A stretch of 64,000 nucleotides of DNA from Hymenopus coronatus (GCA_030762935.1 CM060898.1:101129281-101193280), one strand, 5' to 3'; positions 1-12,541 are shown, counted from the first letter of the stretch. The notes: generated by a model not told the origin, from the letters alone. A program made the numbers and translations.

Positions 1-1036
1 TTGTGGTACTCTAAAATCAATGTAGTCACTTGTACTACATAAACTATTTACAAAAACAGCATGGCTACGCCCAGTTAAATAGGTGTAAAAGAAGTTATAC
101 TCAGTATTTCTAATTCCATAGTATTCTAATTTCATTAGCAATAAGTCATGTGGAATGCAATCAAAAGCTTTGCTTAAATCAAATAACAAAGCAAGAGCAG
201 TTTCCTTGTCTTCAAATGCTTTATATACAACCTATAATAAATCTTGTATTGCATCATGTGTACTTCTACCTGGGAAAAAGCTGAATTGTGATGGACTGAG
301 AATGTTATTTTCTGTGGTATATAACCTTAGTTGATGGAGTACAGCACCTTCAAAAACTTTACCAACTATAGGAACAATAGCTATTGGCCTGTAATTTTCT
401 GGTTTATTCACATCACCTTTCTTAAATATGGGAACTGTTTTAGCCATTTTCAGCTCCTCAGGATATACTCCAGTATTTAAATATAAATTGATACAATAGG
501 TAAGTGGTTTCACAATATAACTAATAACTGATTTAATTATTGTATTACTAAGTCCATATATATCCTCACTAGGAGAGTTACTCATTTTTTTCACGGCCTG
601 GATAACAAGCTCCTCAGTTACTTCTTGCCACATAAAACTTCAATTACAATAGGACATATTACATACCCTTAGTTTTGCTACATTAAATTGCTTTGATATT
701 TGCTTTGCTTTATCAAAATTGTCTTTCACAGATTCAGAGAAATATTTTTTAAAGATATCTGGTGAAATAGTAAACATGTTCTTAGAACTATTAGTTTCTC
801 TTTTCAAAAAATTCCATGCTGCTTTACATTTATTTTGCTCGTTTTCAATATATTCCATATTGCTCCCTAGTTTTGCTGCTTGCTGTGCAGATTTATATTG
901 ATTTCTATTTAGTTTACACATTATTAATGCTGCTTCTAATTTTGTATTTTTGTATACAGTATTGAGAGCCATAACCTTGTTTTTCATTTGCTTCAAGTCA
1001 TCACTAAACCAAGTATTAAGACAAGCCTCCGTAACT
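1..1036 (-). pseudogene. Non-LTR retrotransposon ORF2 fragment (Jockey/CR1-like reverse transcriptase)
   Basis: Relic of the pol protein of a LINE, which would nick target DNA and reverse-transcribe its own RNA in the nucleus. One minus-strand frame runs from about 1036 to the window edge with only two in-frame stops (TGA at 640-642, TAG at 232-234) and no frameshift. In order it shows the linker after the missing endonuclease (TWFSDDLKQMK near 1010-975), a Lys-rich spacer, RT motifs VPIFKKGD and ENYRPIA (about 380-440), SQFSFFPGRSTHDAI (about 240-290) and the catalytic motif A FDLSKAFD (about 160-183). The endonuclease half upstream of about 1036 is missing, and the YxDD motif and 3' end lie beyond the window. 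RT identity is secure; the clade is inferred from motif style. Confidence 0.88.
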
Positions 1037-1069
1037 ATTTTTTATGTCCAAAAAAAAAAAAAAAAAGAA

Positions 1070-1937
1070 AAAAAAATCTGATGTGTAGCATTCACATAGC
1101 TTTCTCTATATCCCTGCAACAAATTATTCTTAAAAAGCTTATACTTCTAATTACTTTATGCTAATCAGAAAAAAATAGCAGAAATAGTCTTATTACTTGC
1201 TTCCTTGTAAGTAGAAGCGAAATAAGGGGCCACCATAGGTTAAAATGATAGTCAAAAGCTGGTTGCTATGTTAATGAAGTTCCTTTGTTTATATGGATAC
1301 AAGCTCCTGTATGAGAAAAGTATACGTTTTTCATAGCAGAAACCAAGAATAAGGAATGTCTCAAAAACGACGAACTCCACGAAAAAATGTATATAACATA
1401 AATTGTGTGTTTTAACGTGCTCTACATTTTTTGTGAAGTAAGTTTTTGTCCATCTCTTACGGTTTAGCAGTTATTCAAAATTCAGTAAAATTCATCCAGA
1501 ATAAACTACTCTTCAGAGGCTATTCCCAGAAAATTCAAGATATACATTTTATTTTTCAGGTGAATACGTTTAATATACGAAAGTTTAATCAAAATCGTTA
1601 GAGCCATTTTTGAGAAAATCAAAATTTTCGAAAAAAGTTCCATGTAAAGGGTAGTTGGGTGTGGGGGGATTTTTCTTAAAATCTTAGTGTCGCATCCCTG
1701 GAAGATACCGAACTTAAATACCAAGTTTGGTATTTCACTGACTTTTCGTTTTTGAGTTATCGTGTTCACAGACACATAGACACACACACGGAACTTTTTC
1801 TGAAAATACTTTCTTTGGATACAGGGGACCCTAAAACATATATTTCCGGTGAAATCTCTGTATCGAATTTTTTGGTGGAGTGCAATACCTTCTCTATACA
1901 CTATTGGACATAGTGCGTATAGAGAAAGTAAAAAAAC
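1070..1937 (+). mobile_element. Family A element, full length (helentron-like, non-autonomous)
   Basis: Starts in an A-run with TCTGATGTG at 1077, has the subterminal ACTTTCTCTA-type block, a short CA tract, and ends in the hairpin with TAGAGAAAGTA. It sits in the A-run at the broken end of the LINE relic. No intact coding frame of recognisable function. Confidence 0.85.
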
Positions 1938-2648
1938 AGCTACAAATCCAAATTCGATCTCGGAAACATCGTAAAATGCCCTATACTCCACTAAGGAGTT
2001 ACAGAAAATAACTAACTAGATGAGGAAAGGAGCGCACCACTTTGTGGTAGAGAAATTATAAACGCTAGTGAGTACGCTACCATGTGAATGAAATTCATCA
2101 GCTTTTTATGACAGTAAAAGCCCATTTTCAGCAAACTAAGAGCAAAATATATAGCATCGAATTACATGTTTGCACACTTTCTGGCTATCGTCTTTGTTTT
2201 GCTCTGATTCATACGCGCATCAATCATAAGCGCTTCTCACCAGATTAGTGAATCTTTTATAAAAGAGATGGTTTTATAGTAGAAAAAGCTGACAGATGAG
2301 CTCCGGAGATAGAGGAAGCTCCACGCCTGTCACAATCTACCCTCTTTTTATCAGTCATAGCCGCTTCTTAGAGGTTAATGCGCTTAGAATTACATTAATC
2401 CGAACATGCATATGATCCACCGTTGGCGAGACACGTGCCCCTCTATATGCTCGAGTTCCACCCCTTTTAAGCTTCTCTTTACATCAGCCTGAATTGGACG
2501 CTAAAGAGATATGCTTACCTGGATAGAGATCAAATCTATACCTGCACTTTTTCATCAGACAGAGATTCCTGTTATACTACTCCTGCTTTCATTACGCGGT
2601 TTGTGGACAGTATAACTAACTTGGCTTTCTCAAGGCGGTATCGTTTTT
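1938..2648. other. Non-coding spacer with one arm of a 61-bp inverted repeat
   Basis: No gene or known repeat recognised. The only clear structure is 2422-2482, the left arm of an inverted repeat whose other arm (2817-2877) lies inside the following family A copy. Confidence 0.6.
2422..2482 (+). repeat. Left arm of 61-bp inverted repeat
   Basis: Begins GTTGGCGAG and ends TTCTCTTTAC; its reverse complement matches 2817-2877 with one mismatch. Spacer about 334 bp. Confidence 0.93.
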
Positions 2649-3616
2649 TACTTTCTCTACACGCACTATGTACATAGTGCATAGAGAAGGTATTGTAATG
2701 CACCCAAAAATTCGATACCGAGATTTCACCGGAAATACATGTTTTGGGTCCCCCTGAATCCAGAAAAAGAATTTTGGAAAAGGTCCTTCAGATTGTGGAC
2801 AGCATAGCGCAAAAACGTAAAGAGAAGCTTAAAAGGGGTGGAACTCGAGCATATAGAGGGGCACGTGCCTCGCCAACTTGGTAAATAAGTTTGGTATCTT
2901 CCAAGGACGCGACACGAAGATCTCCAAGAAAATCCCCCCAACCCAGACTACACTTTACATGGAAAAGATTTCGAACATTTTGATTTTCTTAAAAATGGCT
3001 CTAACGATTTTGATTAAAATTCGTATATTAAAGATATTTACCTGACAAATAAAATATATATCTTGAATTTTCTGGGAATAGCCTCTGAAGACTACTTTAT
3101 TCTGAATGAATTTTACGGAATTTTGAATAACTGCTAAACTGTAAGAGATGGACAAAAACTTACTACACGAAAAATGTAGAGCACGTTAAAACACATAATC
3201 TTTGTTATATACATTTTTTTCGTGGAGTCATCGTTTTTGAGTCATTCCTTGTTTTTGGTTTCTGCTTATACTTTTCTCATATAGGAATTTGTCAACTGCT
3301 TCCATACAAACAAAGGAACTTCAATGACATAGCAACAACCAGCAAGGAACAAAGCAAACATAGCAACAAGGAATCAATTAATAAGACTATTTCTGCTATT
3401 TTAGTCTGATTAACATGAAGTAAATAGAAGTTTATTAAATTTGATGCCTAGAATGGCATTATGATGATTTTTATTATCTTCTTAAAAATATTAACACGAA
3501 TTCTAATTTCATCTGAAGATGTAATTCATTCATGAACAATTCCTATAAGCTTATTAAGAGTAATTTGTTGAAGAGATGTAGAGAAAGTCATGTAAATGGT
3601 GCACATCAGATTTTTA
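2649..3616 (-). mobile_element. Family A element with patch and insertion
   Basis: Minus-oriented copy: hairpin end at 2649, TGTGTTC-type terminal end at about 3610. Two departures from the family: about 55 bp of foreign sequence at 2820-2873 replaces the usual block after the AAAACG motif, and about 95 bp of unrelated sequence interrupts it near 3440-3535. It joins the next copy head-to-tail through a T-run. Confidence 0.85.
2817..2877 (-). repeat. Right arm of 61-bp inverted repeat
   Basis: Inverted copy of 2422-2482 (60 of 61 positions), embedded within a family A element where other copies have different sequence. Confidence 0.93.
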
Positions 3617-5290
3617 CTTTCTCTACACGTACTATATACATAGTGTATAGAGAAGGTATTGTAATGCACCCAAAATTCAATACCGAGATTTCACCGGAAA
3701 TACATGTTTTGGGTCCCCCTGAATCCAGAAAAAGCATTTTTGGAAAAGTCCTTGTGACTGTTGACAGCATAGCGCAAAATCGAAAAGACTGTTAAATACC
3801 AAACTTGGTAATTAAGTTTGGTATCTTCCAAGGATGCGACACGAAGATTTTCAAGAAAATCTTCCCACCCCAGACTACTCTTTACATGGAAAAAATTTCG
3901 AAAATTTTGATTTTCTTAAAAATGGCTCTTAACGATTTTGATTAAAATATTGTGTATTAAATATATTTACACGACAAACGAAATGTATGTCTTGAATTTT
4001 CTGCGAATAGCCTCCGAAGGAATTTAGCATGACTACTAAAACGTAAGACATGGACAAAAACATACGACACAAAAAATGTAGAGCATGCTAAAACACACCA
4101 TTTATGTTTTATATACACTTTTTTCGTGGAGTTCATCGTTTTTACTTTCTCTATACGAACTATGTACATAGTGTATAGAGAAGGTATTGTATTCCACCCA
4201 AAAATTCTATACCGGGATTTCACCGGAAATACATATTTTGGGTCCCCCTGAATCCCAAAAAAAGCATTTTTACAAAAAGATCCATGTGTGTGTGCGTGTG
4301 TGTGTCTGTCTGTGTGCCTGCTCAGAAACAAAAAGTCCGTTAAAAACCAAATTTGGTATTTAGGTTTGGTATCTTCCAAGGATGCGAAACGAGGATTTTC
4401 AGGAAAAGCCCCCCACCCCCAATTACCCTTTACATGGAACATTTTTCAAAATTTTTGATTTTTTAAAAATGGCTCTAACGATTTTGATTAAAATATCATA
4501 TATTACAGATATTTAGCTGACAAATAAAATGTATATCTTGAATTTTCTGGGAATAGCCTCTGAAGACTATTTTATTCTTGAGGAATTTTGCCTATCTACT
4601 AAACCGTAAGAGATAGACAAAAACTTACCACACAAAAATGTAAAGCACATTAAAACACACAATTTATGTTATACACATTTTTTTCGTGCTGTTGATCATT
4701 TTTGAGATATTCCTTGTTTTTGGTTTCAGTCTTGAAAAACATACTTTTCTCATACGAGAATTTGTCAACTCCTGTCCATACATACAAAGGAACTTCAGTC
4801 ACATAGCAACCAACTTTTGACTGTCACTTCAACCTATGGTACTCCCATATTTCGCTTCTATTTACAAGGAAGCAAGTAATAAGACTATTTCTGCTTATTT
4901 TTTCTCGATTGGATGAAGTAAATATTAGCATAAGCTTTTTAACAATAATTAGTTGCAGGGATGTAGAGAAAGTCATGTGAATGGAACACATCAGATTTTT
5001 TAAATATTCCGTGTTTTAGTTTCAGCTTTGAAAAACACTTTTCTCATTCAGGAATTTGTCAACTCCTGTCCATACAAACAAAGGAACTTCAGTCATATAG
5101 CAACCTGCTTTGGACTATCACTTTAACATATAGTACTCCCTTATTTCGCTTCTACTTACAAGGAAGCAAGTAATAAGACTATTTCTGCTAATCTTTTCTC
5201 GATTAGAATGAAGAAAAGAGAAGAATGAGCTTTTTAACCAACATTTGTTGCAGAGATGTAGAGAAAATCATGTGAATGGAACACATAAGA
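3617..5290 (-). mobile_element. Family A element split by a nested family A copy
   Basis: Minus-oriented host copy in two parts, 3617-4142 and about 4999-5290. The first part stops at ATCGTTTTT and the second resumes with the expected next sequence (AATATTCC...TTTCAGCTTTG), so the intervening copy inserted into an existing element. Confidence 0.85.
4143..4998 (-). mobile_element. Nested family A element, full length
   Basis: About 856 bp inserted in a T-run of the flanking family A copy in the same orientation. Hairpin end at about 4143-4185 with core CTATGTACATAG, GT-rich tract at about 4285-4320, terminal GAGAAAGTCATGTGAATGG near 4965. It defines the element ends to within the T-run. Confidence 0.87.
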
Positions 5291-5456
5291 TTGTGTTTGT
5301 TTGTTTTTTTTCTGGTCCTTTACACAGTATAGGTATAGGCAAGAGTGTTTGCTTCTAACGATAAATGAGGAAGTTGTGGAATTAAAAAACAAAATGTTTG
5401 CATGCAGGTTTCATATTTTCAAAGCTAATGTTTTTAGCGAAAAATAAGAAATATCT

Positions 5457-6175
5457 ATTTTTACTTTTTCTATCATGTGGATACAGTGTACGCAATAGGC
5501 AGAGAAGTGTTTATTGCACCCAAAAATTCAATACCGAGATTTCACCGCAAAAAATATATATTTTTTGAAAACTTGTGTGTGTGGTATGAACATGAAAACT
5601 CAAAAACAAAAAGTCAGTAAAATACCAAACTTGGTAGGTATTTAAGTAATATATTTTCCAAGGAGCAACACTAAGTTTTGAGGAAAATCCCCCACACCAA
5701 ACTACTCAATACAAGGAAAATTTGTTAAATTTTGATTTTCTTAAAAATGGGTCTAACGATTTTTATTAAAATGCTGCATATTAAAGATGCTTACATTGAA
5801 AATAGAATGTATAACCTAGATTTCTTGGGAAAAACTCCTGAAGTCCTGTTCATTCTGAATGACTTATGTATAACTGATAAACCTTAAGAAATACACAAAC
5901 ATTTATATCTTTGTTTTACACCCAGTCATGGAAAAAGAACTGGATTTCAAAGACAATCGCAGAGCGGCAGCTTTTAAGGTAATGAATGCCCTCTCCTTTA
6001 GCCTAGTGTATTCTCTTATTCCGCATCTACTTATAAGGATATACTTGTAAGAATTAAAAGTTTTTGTAATGGTTTTCTTGATTAACATGATGTAGATAAA
6101 AAATATTCTATTGAAAGAATAGTTTGTTTGCAGAACGATCGAGAGTGCCATGTGAATGTAAACCTTAGAGATTTT
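5457..6175 (-). mobile_element. Family A element, older diverged copy
   Basis: Recognisable start (hairpin-like GATACAGTGTACGCAATAGG region, then ATACCGAGATTTCACCG) and diverged terminus near 6135-6170. Several internal deletions, about 720 bp. Confidence 0.75.
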
Positions 6176-6179
6176 TTTA

Positions 6180-6570
6180 GTTTTAAGATTTGTTATTTTC
6201 TGAAGAAAGGCTTTTAACAATTTTAATTAAATAATAAAAATATTTTCATAACAATATAAATATATATTTGTTTTTAATTTTCTGGAAATAGTTTGTGAAA
6301 ACACATTACACATAAAATAAATATGGTGATGCTTCTACAACACTATCAGCAACTAAGAGGGCGGCAGTGTCAATTAGGATCCACTGCAAATGCAATTATA
6401 TCTCAAGAACATTTTAATAAAACTAACTGGAGCAGTTTTTGAGAAAATGGCAGAGTATTAACATATTTTCCATTTGAAGGGTTGTGGAGTGGGGTATTTT
6501 ACTTGAGAATCTAGAAAATAAGACTGAGTTTTTAAGTAAAAATGATATGACCTTCAGTTTTATTTTCATC
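6180..6570. repeat. Decayed family A fragments
   Basis: 6190-6310 resembles the middle of a minus copy (AACAATTTTAATTAAA, AATTTTCTGGAAATAG). 6390-6570 resembles a plus copy (GTTTTTGAGAAAATGG, GGGTTGTGGAGTGGGG). Confidence 0.5.
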
Positions 6571-7267
6571 ATATAAATATTCTTTAGACACATATGAATC
6601 ATTTTGGCTGAACATTTTTCAGGATCCGCAATTTTTAAAATCCCATAAAAATATTTAAGATAACCAGGTGTAATCTTTTAACCATGGTTCTCCTTTTTGC
6701 GAAAAAGTTTGGAAAAAGAAAAGGAAAATATAAAAAATAATAAAATAATAAAATAAAATAGATAACGTTTAAAAAACGTTTAAAGAATAACTAAATGAGA
6801 CAAATAAATTAAGTGATTTAAAAAGGATTAATATGTGGTTAATTAAAAATTAAATTATTATTTATTATATAACGAAAGATATTCTAAAATTATGTATTTT
6901 AAGATAAATAATGATTAATAATTGTAATAATTTATTACTAAATTATTATACATATTTAATATTTAGTTATTTTAATTTGTGTATATTACAATAAATAATA
7001 TGGTATAGCTTCATAAAAATTAAATTATTGAAGAATACAATAAAATATGCGTATATAAAGTTGTATTTGGGGTGTTGATAAATTAATCTATTTGAATTTA
7101 AGAATTATAATCAAATGTTTAGTAATTATTCTTTAAAACATTAGATAAATTTATCTGTAAAGTAATGCTGTAAGTAATGCTTTAAATGTATAAATAAATC
7201 ATAAATATTTAGAACATATGCCCTGGTTTGAGGAAATTAGGCGTTACAGTATGTTACTACAAATTCC

Positions 7268-7330
<63 letters not shown>

Positions 7331-7924
7331 TTTCTGTATGTGCTTTTTTCTTAATTTTACTTATTGAGCATGAAATTATATTTCAGTTTAACTCTGATAT
7401 TAAGCCAATTTGCATACGTAGTTTCAAATGTGCTATCTAAAGATTTAAGAATACATAATGATGATTCCTTTATTCATTGGCTAAAGAAAACTGATGTTGC
7501 TACAAAGCTAGTAAATTTTTAACACCAACAACTTCTTAAAAACAAAAACTTATTTCTCTACAAACAATAGCATCCACCGAAATCAAATACGTACAGGCAT
7601 CTTCATTGAATTACAGTATCAGAAAACATCACCATCACACATATCTGGTAAAGAAGTTTTAGAAAATATGCATTGGTTTGGCTACATAATTAAAATATTT
7701 AATTGAATAACCCCGAAACTATTTGAGCTAGGACTTTGTACCCTTGCACATTCATTTCTTTATTCACTCATATTAAACACGGCAATTTTTAAATGACTTA
7801 CTTTAAAATTAAGAAATAAATCTATTCTCTACTGCAGACAAACAACAATTATTCGTTTATTTACATACTAATCTAGATAAACATTACCAAAATGGTTTCA
7901 TTATTTGGTTCCTTGTAAGTAGAT
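6571..7924. other. AT-rich non-coding DNA with a TTA microsatellite
   Basis: Very AT-rich (runs of AATAATAAAATAA at 6725-6775). A (TTA)n to (TTTA)n microsatellite occupies about 7268-7332. The one small open frame over it is just repeat translation. No gene recognised. Confidence 0.7.
7268..7332. repeat. (TTA)n / (TTTA)n microsatellite
   Basis: Continuous TTA triplets followed by TTTA tetranucleotides. Such trinucleotide tracts elsewhere in this window are SINE tails, but no SINE body is evident here. Confidence 0.95.
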
Positions 7925-9430
7925 GGGAAAATATCTAATGTGTTCCATTCATATGACTTTTTCTACATTTCTGTAATAAATTATTGTTAAATTATTATTC
8001 TACTATTTACTTAATAACTTATAACTTACTGTCTTGCAAGTAGAAAGAAAATGAGGGAGTACCATGGGCTAAATCGATAGTCAATTCCTTTAAAAGCTGA
8101 TTGCAATGTGATTGAAGAAGTATCTTTGTTTATATGGTCAGGAGTTGACAATTTCCTGTATGAAACCTGATGTGTTCCATTCGCATGACTTTCTCTACAA
8201 CTCTGCAATAAATTATTGTTAAAAAGCTTATGCTTCTATTTACTTCCTGCTAATCTAGAAAAAATTAGCAGAAATAGTCTTATTACTTGCTTCCTTGTAA
8301 GTAGAAGCGAAATAAGGGAGTACCATAAGTTAAAGTGATAGTCAAAAGCTAGTTGCTATGTGACTGAAGTTCCTTTGTTTGTATACACACGAGTTCACAA
8401 AGTCCAGTATGGGAAAAGTATTTTTTACAGCTGAAACCAGAAACAAGGAATATCTCAAAAACAATCAACTCCACGAAAAAAAGTATGTAACATAAATTCT
8501 GTGTTTTAAAGTGCTCTACATTTGTTGTATGGTAAGTTTTTTTTCCATCTCTTACGGTTTAACAGTTATGCAAAATTCCGTAAAATTGACCCAGAATAAA
8601 GTAGTCCTCAGAGGCTATTCCCAGAAAATTCAAAATATACATTTTATTTGTCAGGTAAATATCTTTAATATACGATATTTTAATCAAAATCGTTAGAGCC
8701 ATTTTTTGAAAATAAAAATTTTCGACAAAAGTTCCATGTAAAGGGTAGTTTGGGGTGGGCAGATTTTTCTCCAAATCTTCCTGTCGCATCCCTGGGAGAT
8801 ACTAAACTTAAATAACAAGTTTGGTATTTTACCGGATTTTCGTTCTTGAGCTATCGTGTTCACAGACACACGGGCACACACACATGGACCATTTTCTGAA
8901 AATATTTTTTTTGGATATAGGGGACCCTAAAACATATATTTCCTGTGAAATCTCGGTATCGAATTTTTGGGTGGAGTGCAATACCTTCTCTATGCACTAT
9001 GTACATAGTACGTTTAGAGAAAGTAAAAAAGTATAAATATTTTAAAGCTGAAACCAATAACAAGGACTATCTCGAAAACCTCCAACTCCCGAAAAAATGT
9101 ATATAACATAAATTGTGTGTTTTAACGAGCTCTTGTGTGGTTAGCTTTTGTCTATTTCTTACGGTTTACCAGCTATGCAAAATTCCGGAAAATGCATCCA
9201 GAATAAACATGTCTTCAGAGGCTATTCCCAGAAAATTCGAGATGTACATTTTATTTATCATGTAAGTATCCTAAATATTTTAATCAAAATCGTTAAAGCC
9301 ATTTTTGAGAAAATCAAAATTTTCAAAACATTTTTCATGTAAAGGATAGTTGCGGGTGGGGGGACTTTCCTGAAAATCTTGGTGCTGCATCCTTGGAAGA
9401 TAGCAAATTTGTGTTTGAGCTATACTGCAC

Positions 9431-9474
<44 letters not shown>

Positions 9475-9602
9475 GTACACCACACACGGAACATTTTCTA
9501 AAAATGTTTTTTATTCAGGGGGTTTCAAAACATATATTTCTGGTGAAATACAATACCTTCTTCATACACATATACATAATAAGTGTAGATAAAGTAAAAA
9601 GG
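7925..9602 (+). mobile_element. Family A element split by a nested family A copy
   Basis: Plus-oriented host in two pieces, 7925-8166 and 9032-9602. The 5' piece stops at TTCCTGTATGAAA and the 3' piece resumes with AGTATAAATATTTTAAAGC, the expected continuation. It carries a pure CA microsatellite at about 9433-9473 and ends with a degraded hairpin and GATAAAGTAAAAA. Confidence 0.83.
8167..9031 (+). mobile_element. Nested family A element, full length
   Basis: Starts CCTGATGTGTTCCATTCGCA and ends with hairpin core CTATGTACATAG and TAGAGAAAGTAAAAA. About 865 bp, same orientation as its host copy. Confidence 0.87.
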
Positions 9603-10155
9603 CAATACACTAGCTAAAGCGATAGTCAAATCTTTTAAATTTTTTTTACTAGCCTCTGTCCGATTGTCTTTGAAATTACTTCTCTTTCCGTGTCCAAGAC
9701 TAAGAGATATGAAACGGATGAGGATTTCCCGTTTTAGAAAAGTTTTAATTATTTTAAAATTGAATTGCTAGTTCTATAAAAAAAAACTGCATATGACATA
9801 AAGTATGAGTTTTAACGAGACATACATTTTTTTATGTAGTAAGTTTTTGTCTATTTTACGGTTAACCAGTTACGCAAAAATCATGTGGAATGAAGAAGAT
9901 TTCAGGGGCTCATCCCAAGAAATTCAGGATATACATTTTATGTATAATTCTTTTATATACGCCATTTCAATTAAAATCGTTAGTGTTATTTTTATAAAAT
10001 CGAAAATTTCGAAAATATTCAATTTAAAGTGTACTTTGGGGTGGGGGGATTTTCCTGAAAATCTTTAGTCGCATCCTTGGAAGATACTGAACTTAAACAC
10101 TAAGTTTGGTATTTCAGGGACTTTTCGATTTTGAGTTATGCTATCCACTTAGAGA
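9603..10155 (+). mobile_element. Family A element, truncated at both ends
   Basis: Begins mid-element (TAGCTAAAGCGATAGTCAAA) directly after the previous copy and stops at an AG/GA microsatellite (about 10158-10200) where other copies have CA repeats. Confidence 0.75.
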
Positions 10156-10225
10156 GAGATGGAGAGAGAGAGAGAGAGAGAGAGAAAGAAGAAGAAGAGA
10201 TCACATACCATTTTCTTTTCTTTGT
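10156..10225. repeat. (GA)n microsatellite
   Basis: GAGAGAGA tract with GAA interruptions between two family A copies. Confidence 0.9.
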
Positions 10226-11111
10226 TTTTTACTTTCTCTACATGTACTATGTACATAGTGTATAGAGAAGGTATTGTATTGCACCCAAAAATTCGATACT
10301 GAGATTTCACCAGAAGTGTATGTTTTGAGACCCCCAGAATACAAAAAAAAAAGAAAAAACATTTTAAGAAACATATCCGTGTGTGTCTGTCTGTCTGTGT
10401 ATGTGTGTGTGTGTCTGTGGGTGTGGGCAGCATAGCTCATAAACTAAAATACCGTTTAAAACCAAACTTAATATTTAACTTTGGCATCTTTCAAGGATGC
10501 GACACGAAGATTTTCAAGAAAATACCCCCCCACCGAGATACCCTTTACATGGAACTTTTTTCGAAAATTTTGATTTTCTCAAAAATGGCTCTAACAATTT
10601 TGATTTAAATATCGTATACTAAAGTTGTTAACCTGACAAATAAAATGTATGTCTTTTAATTTTCTGGGAATAGCCACTGCAGAGCTCTTTATTCTGGATG
10701 AAGTTTGCTGTACTTTGCATAACTAATAGGCTTACTACACATAAAAATGTAGATATCTTTAGAGCACAGAATTTATGTCATATTCATTTTTGCGTGAAGT
10801 TGTTCATTTTTAAGATATTCCTTGTTATTGGTTTCAGCTTTAAGAAACTTATACTTTTCTCATACAGGAATTTGTCAACTCCTGTCCAGACAAAGGAACT
10901 TCAGTCACATAGAAACCAACATTTGACTATCACTTTAACCTATGGTACTCCCTTATTTTGCTTCTACTTACAAGGAAGCAAGTAATAAGACTATTTCTAC
11001 TAATTTTTTCTCGATTAGCATGAAGTAAATAGAAGCATAAGCGTTTTAGTAATATTTGTTTGCAGAGATGTAGAGAAAGTCATGTGAATGTAACACATAA
11101 GCTTTTTTAAT
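10226..11111 (-). mobile_element. Family A element, full length
   Basis: T-run, ACTTTCTCTA, core CTATGTACATAG, GT tract at about 10379-10425, and the terminal GAGAAAGTCATGTGAATG block near 11075. Confidence 0.86.
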
Positions 11112-11345
11112 TAGTGTCTTAACTTTCGATTGTTACTTGTTTAAAGGTGCTAATTTTTCCAGCCCTGAATACTTGCAAAATAGTGTACATATTGGTTATG
11201 TTGTTAACATAAATAGGTGGTGGTTTTTCTATTTTTTGAGGTTGTTGTTTACTTGCTGGTTCATCAGTTGACATGCTAGCTAATGGTTGAACTGCTAGAT
11301 GGCTCAAAATACGAATGTTTCCTCTTGGTTGCGTTGCTTTGTGCC
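11100..11345 (-). pseudogene. Remnant of a LINE ORF1 (Gag-like) coding region
   Basis: A minus-strand frame reads a Ser/Gln/Pro-rich stretch and then KPPPIYVNNITN followed by ILQVF, the style of the segment preceding the zinc knuckles in Jockey-type ORF1/Gag proteins that bind element RNA. No zinc knuckles follow because the frame stops at about 11119. Too short for certainty; a chance resemblance is possible. Confidence 0.4.
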
Positions 11346-11574
11346 CTTAAGTTGGAGATTACTTGAAGGAATATAAGTGCTAGTAACCCCTAGCACTTAA
11401 AAGATGACTACATTGATACTTGTATGTTCTTAAACAACTGTGACTAAAATAGTTTACAACTTAATTCAATCAAAAACTCGGTTTAAACCGATAAAACGAC
11501 TCTTTTGCTCGCGCATAATACATTTCTTTTACCATGTCTCATGTCCTCCCGCCATCTCACATCTTTTCCTAAAA
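11346..11574. other. Short unassigned spacer
   Basis: Contains the short direct duplication GTGCTAGTAACCCCTAGCAC, which is also a small hairpin. No gene seen. Confidence 0.5.
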
Positions 11575-11679
11575 ATGCTTTTTTTTTGTGTATCTCCGGT
11601 GATATACGAGTATCAGTATCGAATTTTTGGGTGAATTAGGTATAATATCTTCTATATCTACTATGTGCTAGAGAAAATA
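11575..11679 (+). mobile_element. Family A 3' end fragment
   Basis: Carries TATCGAATTTTTGGGTG, a degraded hairpin and GCTAGAGAAAATAAAA, joined directly to the 5' end of the next copy. Confidence 0.75.
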
Positions 11680-12541
11680 AAAAATCTGATGTGTACCATT
11701 CACATGACTTTCTCTATATCCCTGCAACAAATTATTCTTAAAAAGCTTATACTTCTATTTACTTTATGCTAATCAGTAAAAAAATTAGCAGAAACAGTTT
11801 TATTACTTGCTTCCTTGTAAGTAGAAGTGAACTAAGGAACCACCAAGTTAAAGTGATAGTCGAAAGCTGGTTGCTATGTCAATGAAGTTCCTTTGTTTAT
11901 ATGGATGGGAGTTGACGAGTTTCTGTATGAGAGAAGTATACGTTTTTCATAGCAGAAACCAAAAATAAGGAATGTCACAAAAACGACGAACTCCACGAAA
12001 AAAAATGTATATAACATAAATTGTGTGTTTTAATGTGCTCTACATTTTTTGTGAAGTAAGTTTTTGTCCATCTCTTACGGTTTAGCAGTTATTCAAAATT
12101 CAGTAAAATTCATCCAGAATAAACTACTCTTCAGAGGCTATTCCCAGAAAATTCAAGATATACATTTTATTTTTCAGGTAAATAAGTTTGATATACGAAA
12201 GTTTAATCAAAATAGTTAGAGCCATTTTTGAGAAAATCAAAATTTTCGAAAAAAAGTTCCATGTAAAGGGTAGTTGGGTGTGGGGGGATTTTTCTCAAAA
12301 TCTTCGTGTCGGATCCCTGGAAGATACCAAACTTAAATATCAAGTTTGGTATTTTACCGACTTTTCATTTTTGAGTTATCCTGTTCACAGACACACGGAC
12401 CGTTTTGTGAAAACGCTTTTTTTTTGGATATTGGGGACCCTAAAACATATATTTCCGGTGAAATTTCGGTATCGAATTTTTGGGTGGAGTGCAATACCTT
12501 CTTTATACGCTATGTACATAGTGCGTATAGAGAAAGTAAAA
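11680..12541 (+). mobile_element. Family A element, reference-quality full copy
   Basis: TCTGATGTG at 11686, subterminal ACTTTCTCTA at 11707-11716, hairpin at about 12502-12532 with CTATGTACATAG at its apex, complementary TAGAGAAAGT at 12528-12537, then an A-run. About 860 bp. Its CA microsatellite is unusually short, showing that the tract varies among copies. Confidence 0.9.

Noticed and set aside
3957..4442. 161-codon minus frame
   Set aside because: Spans the junction of two nested family A copies and the microsatellite; antisense repeat translation.
10149..10440. Low-complexity frames rich in Thr-His or Leu-Ser
   Set aside because: Translations of CA and GA microsatellites.
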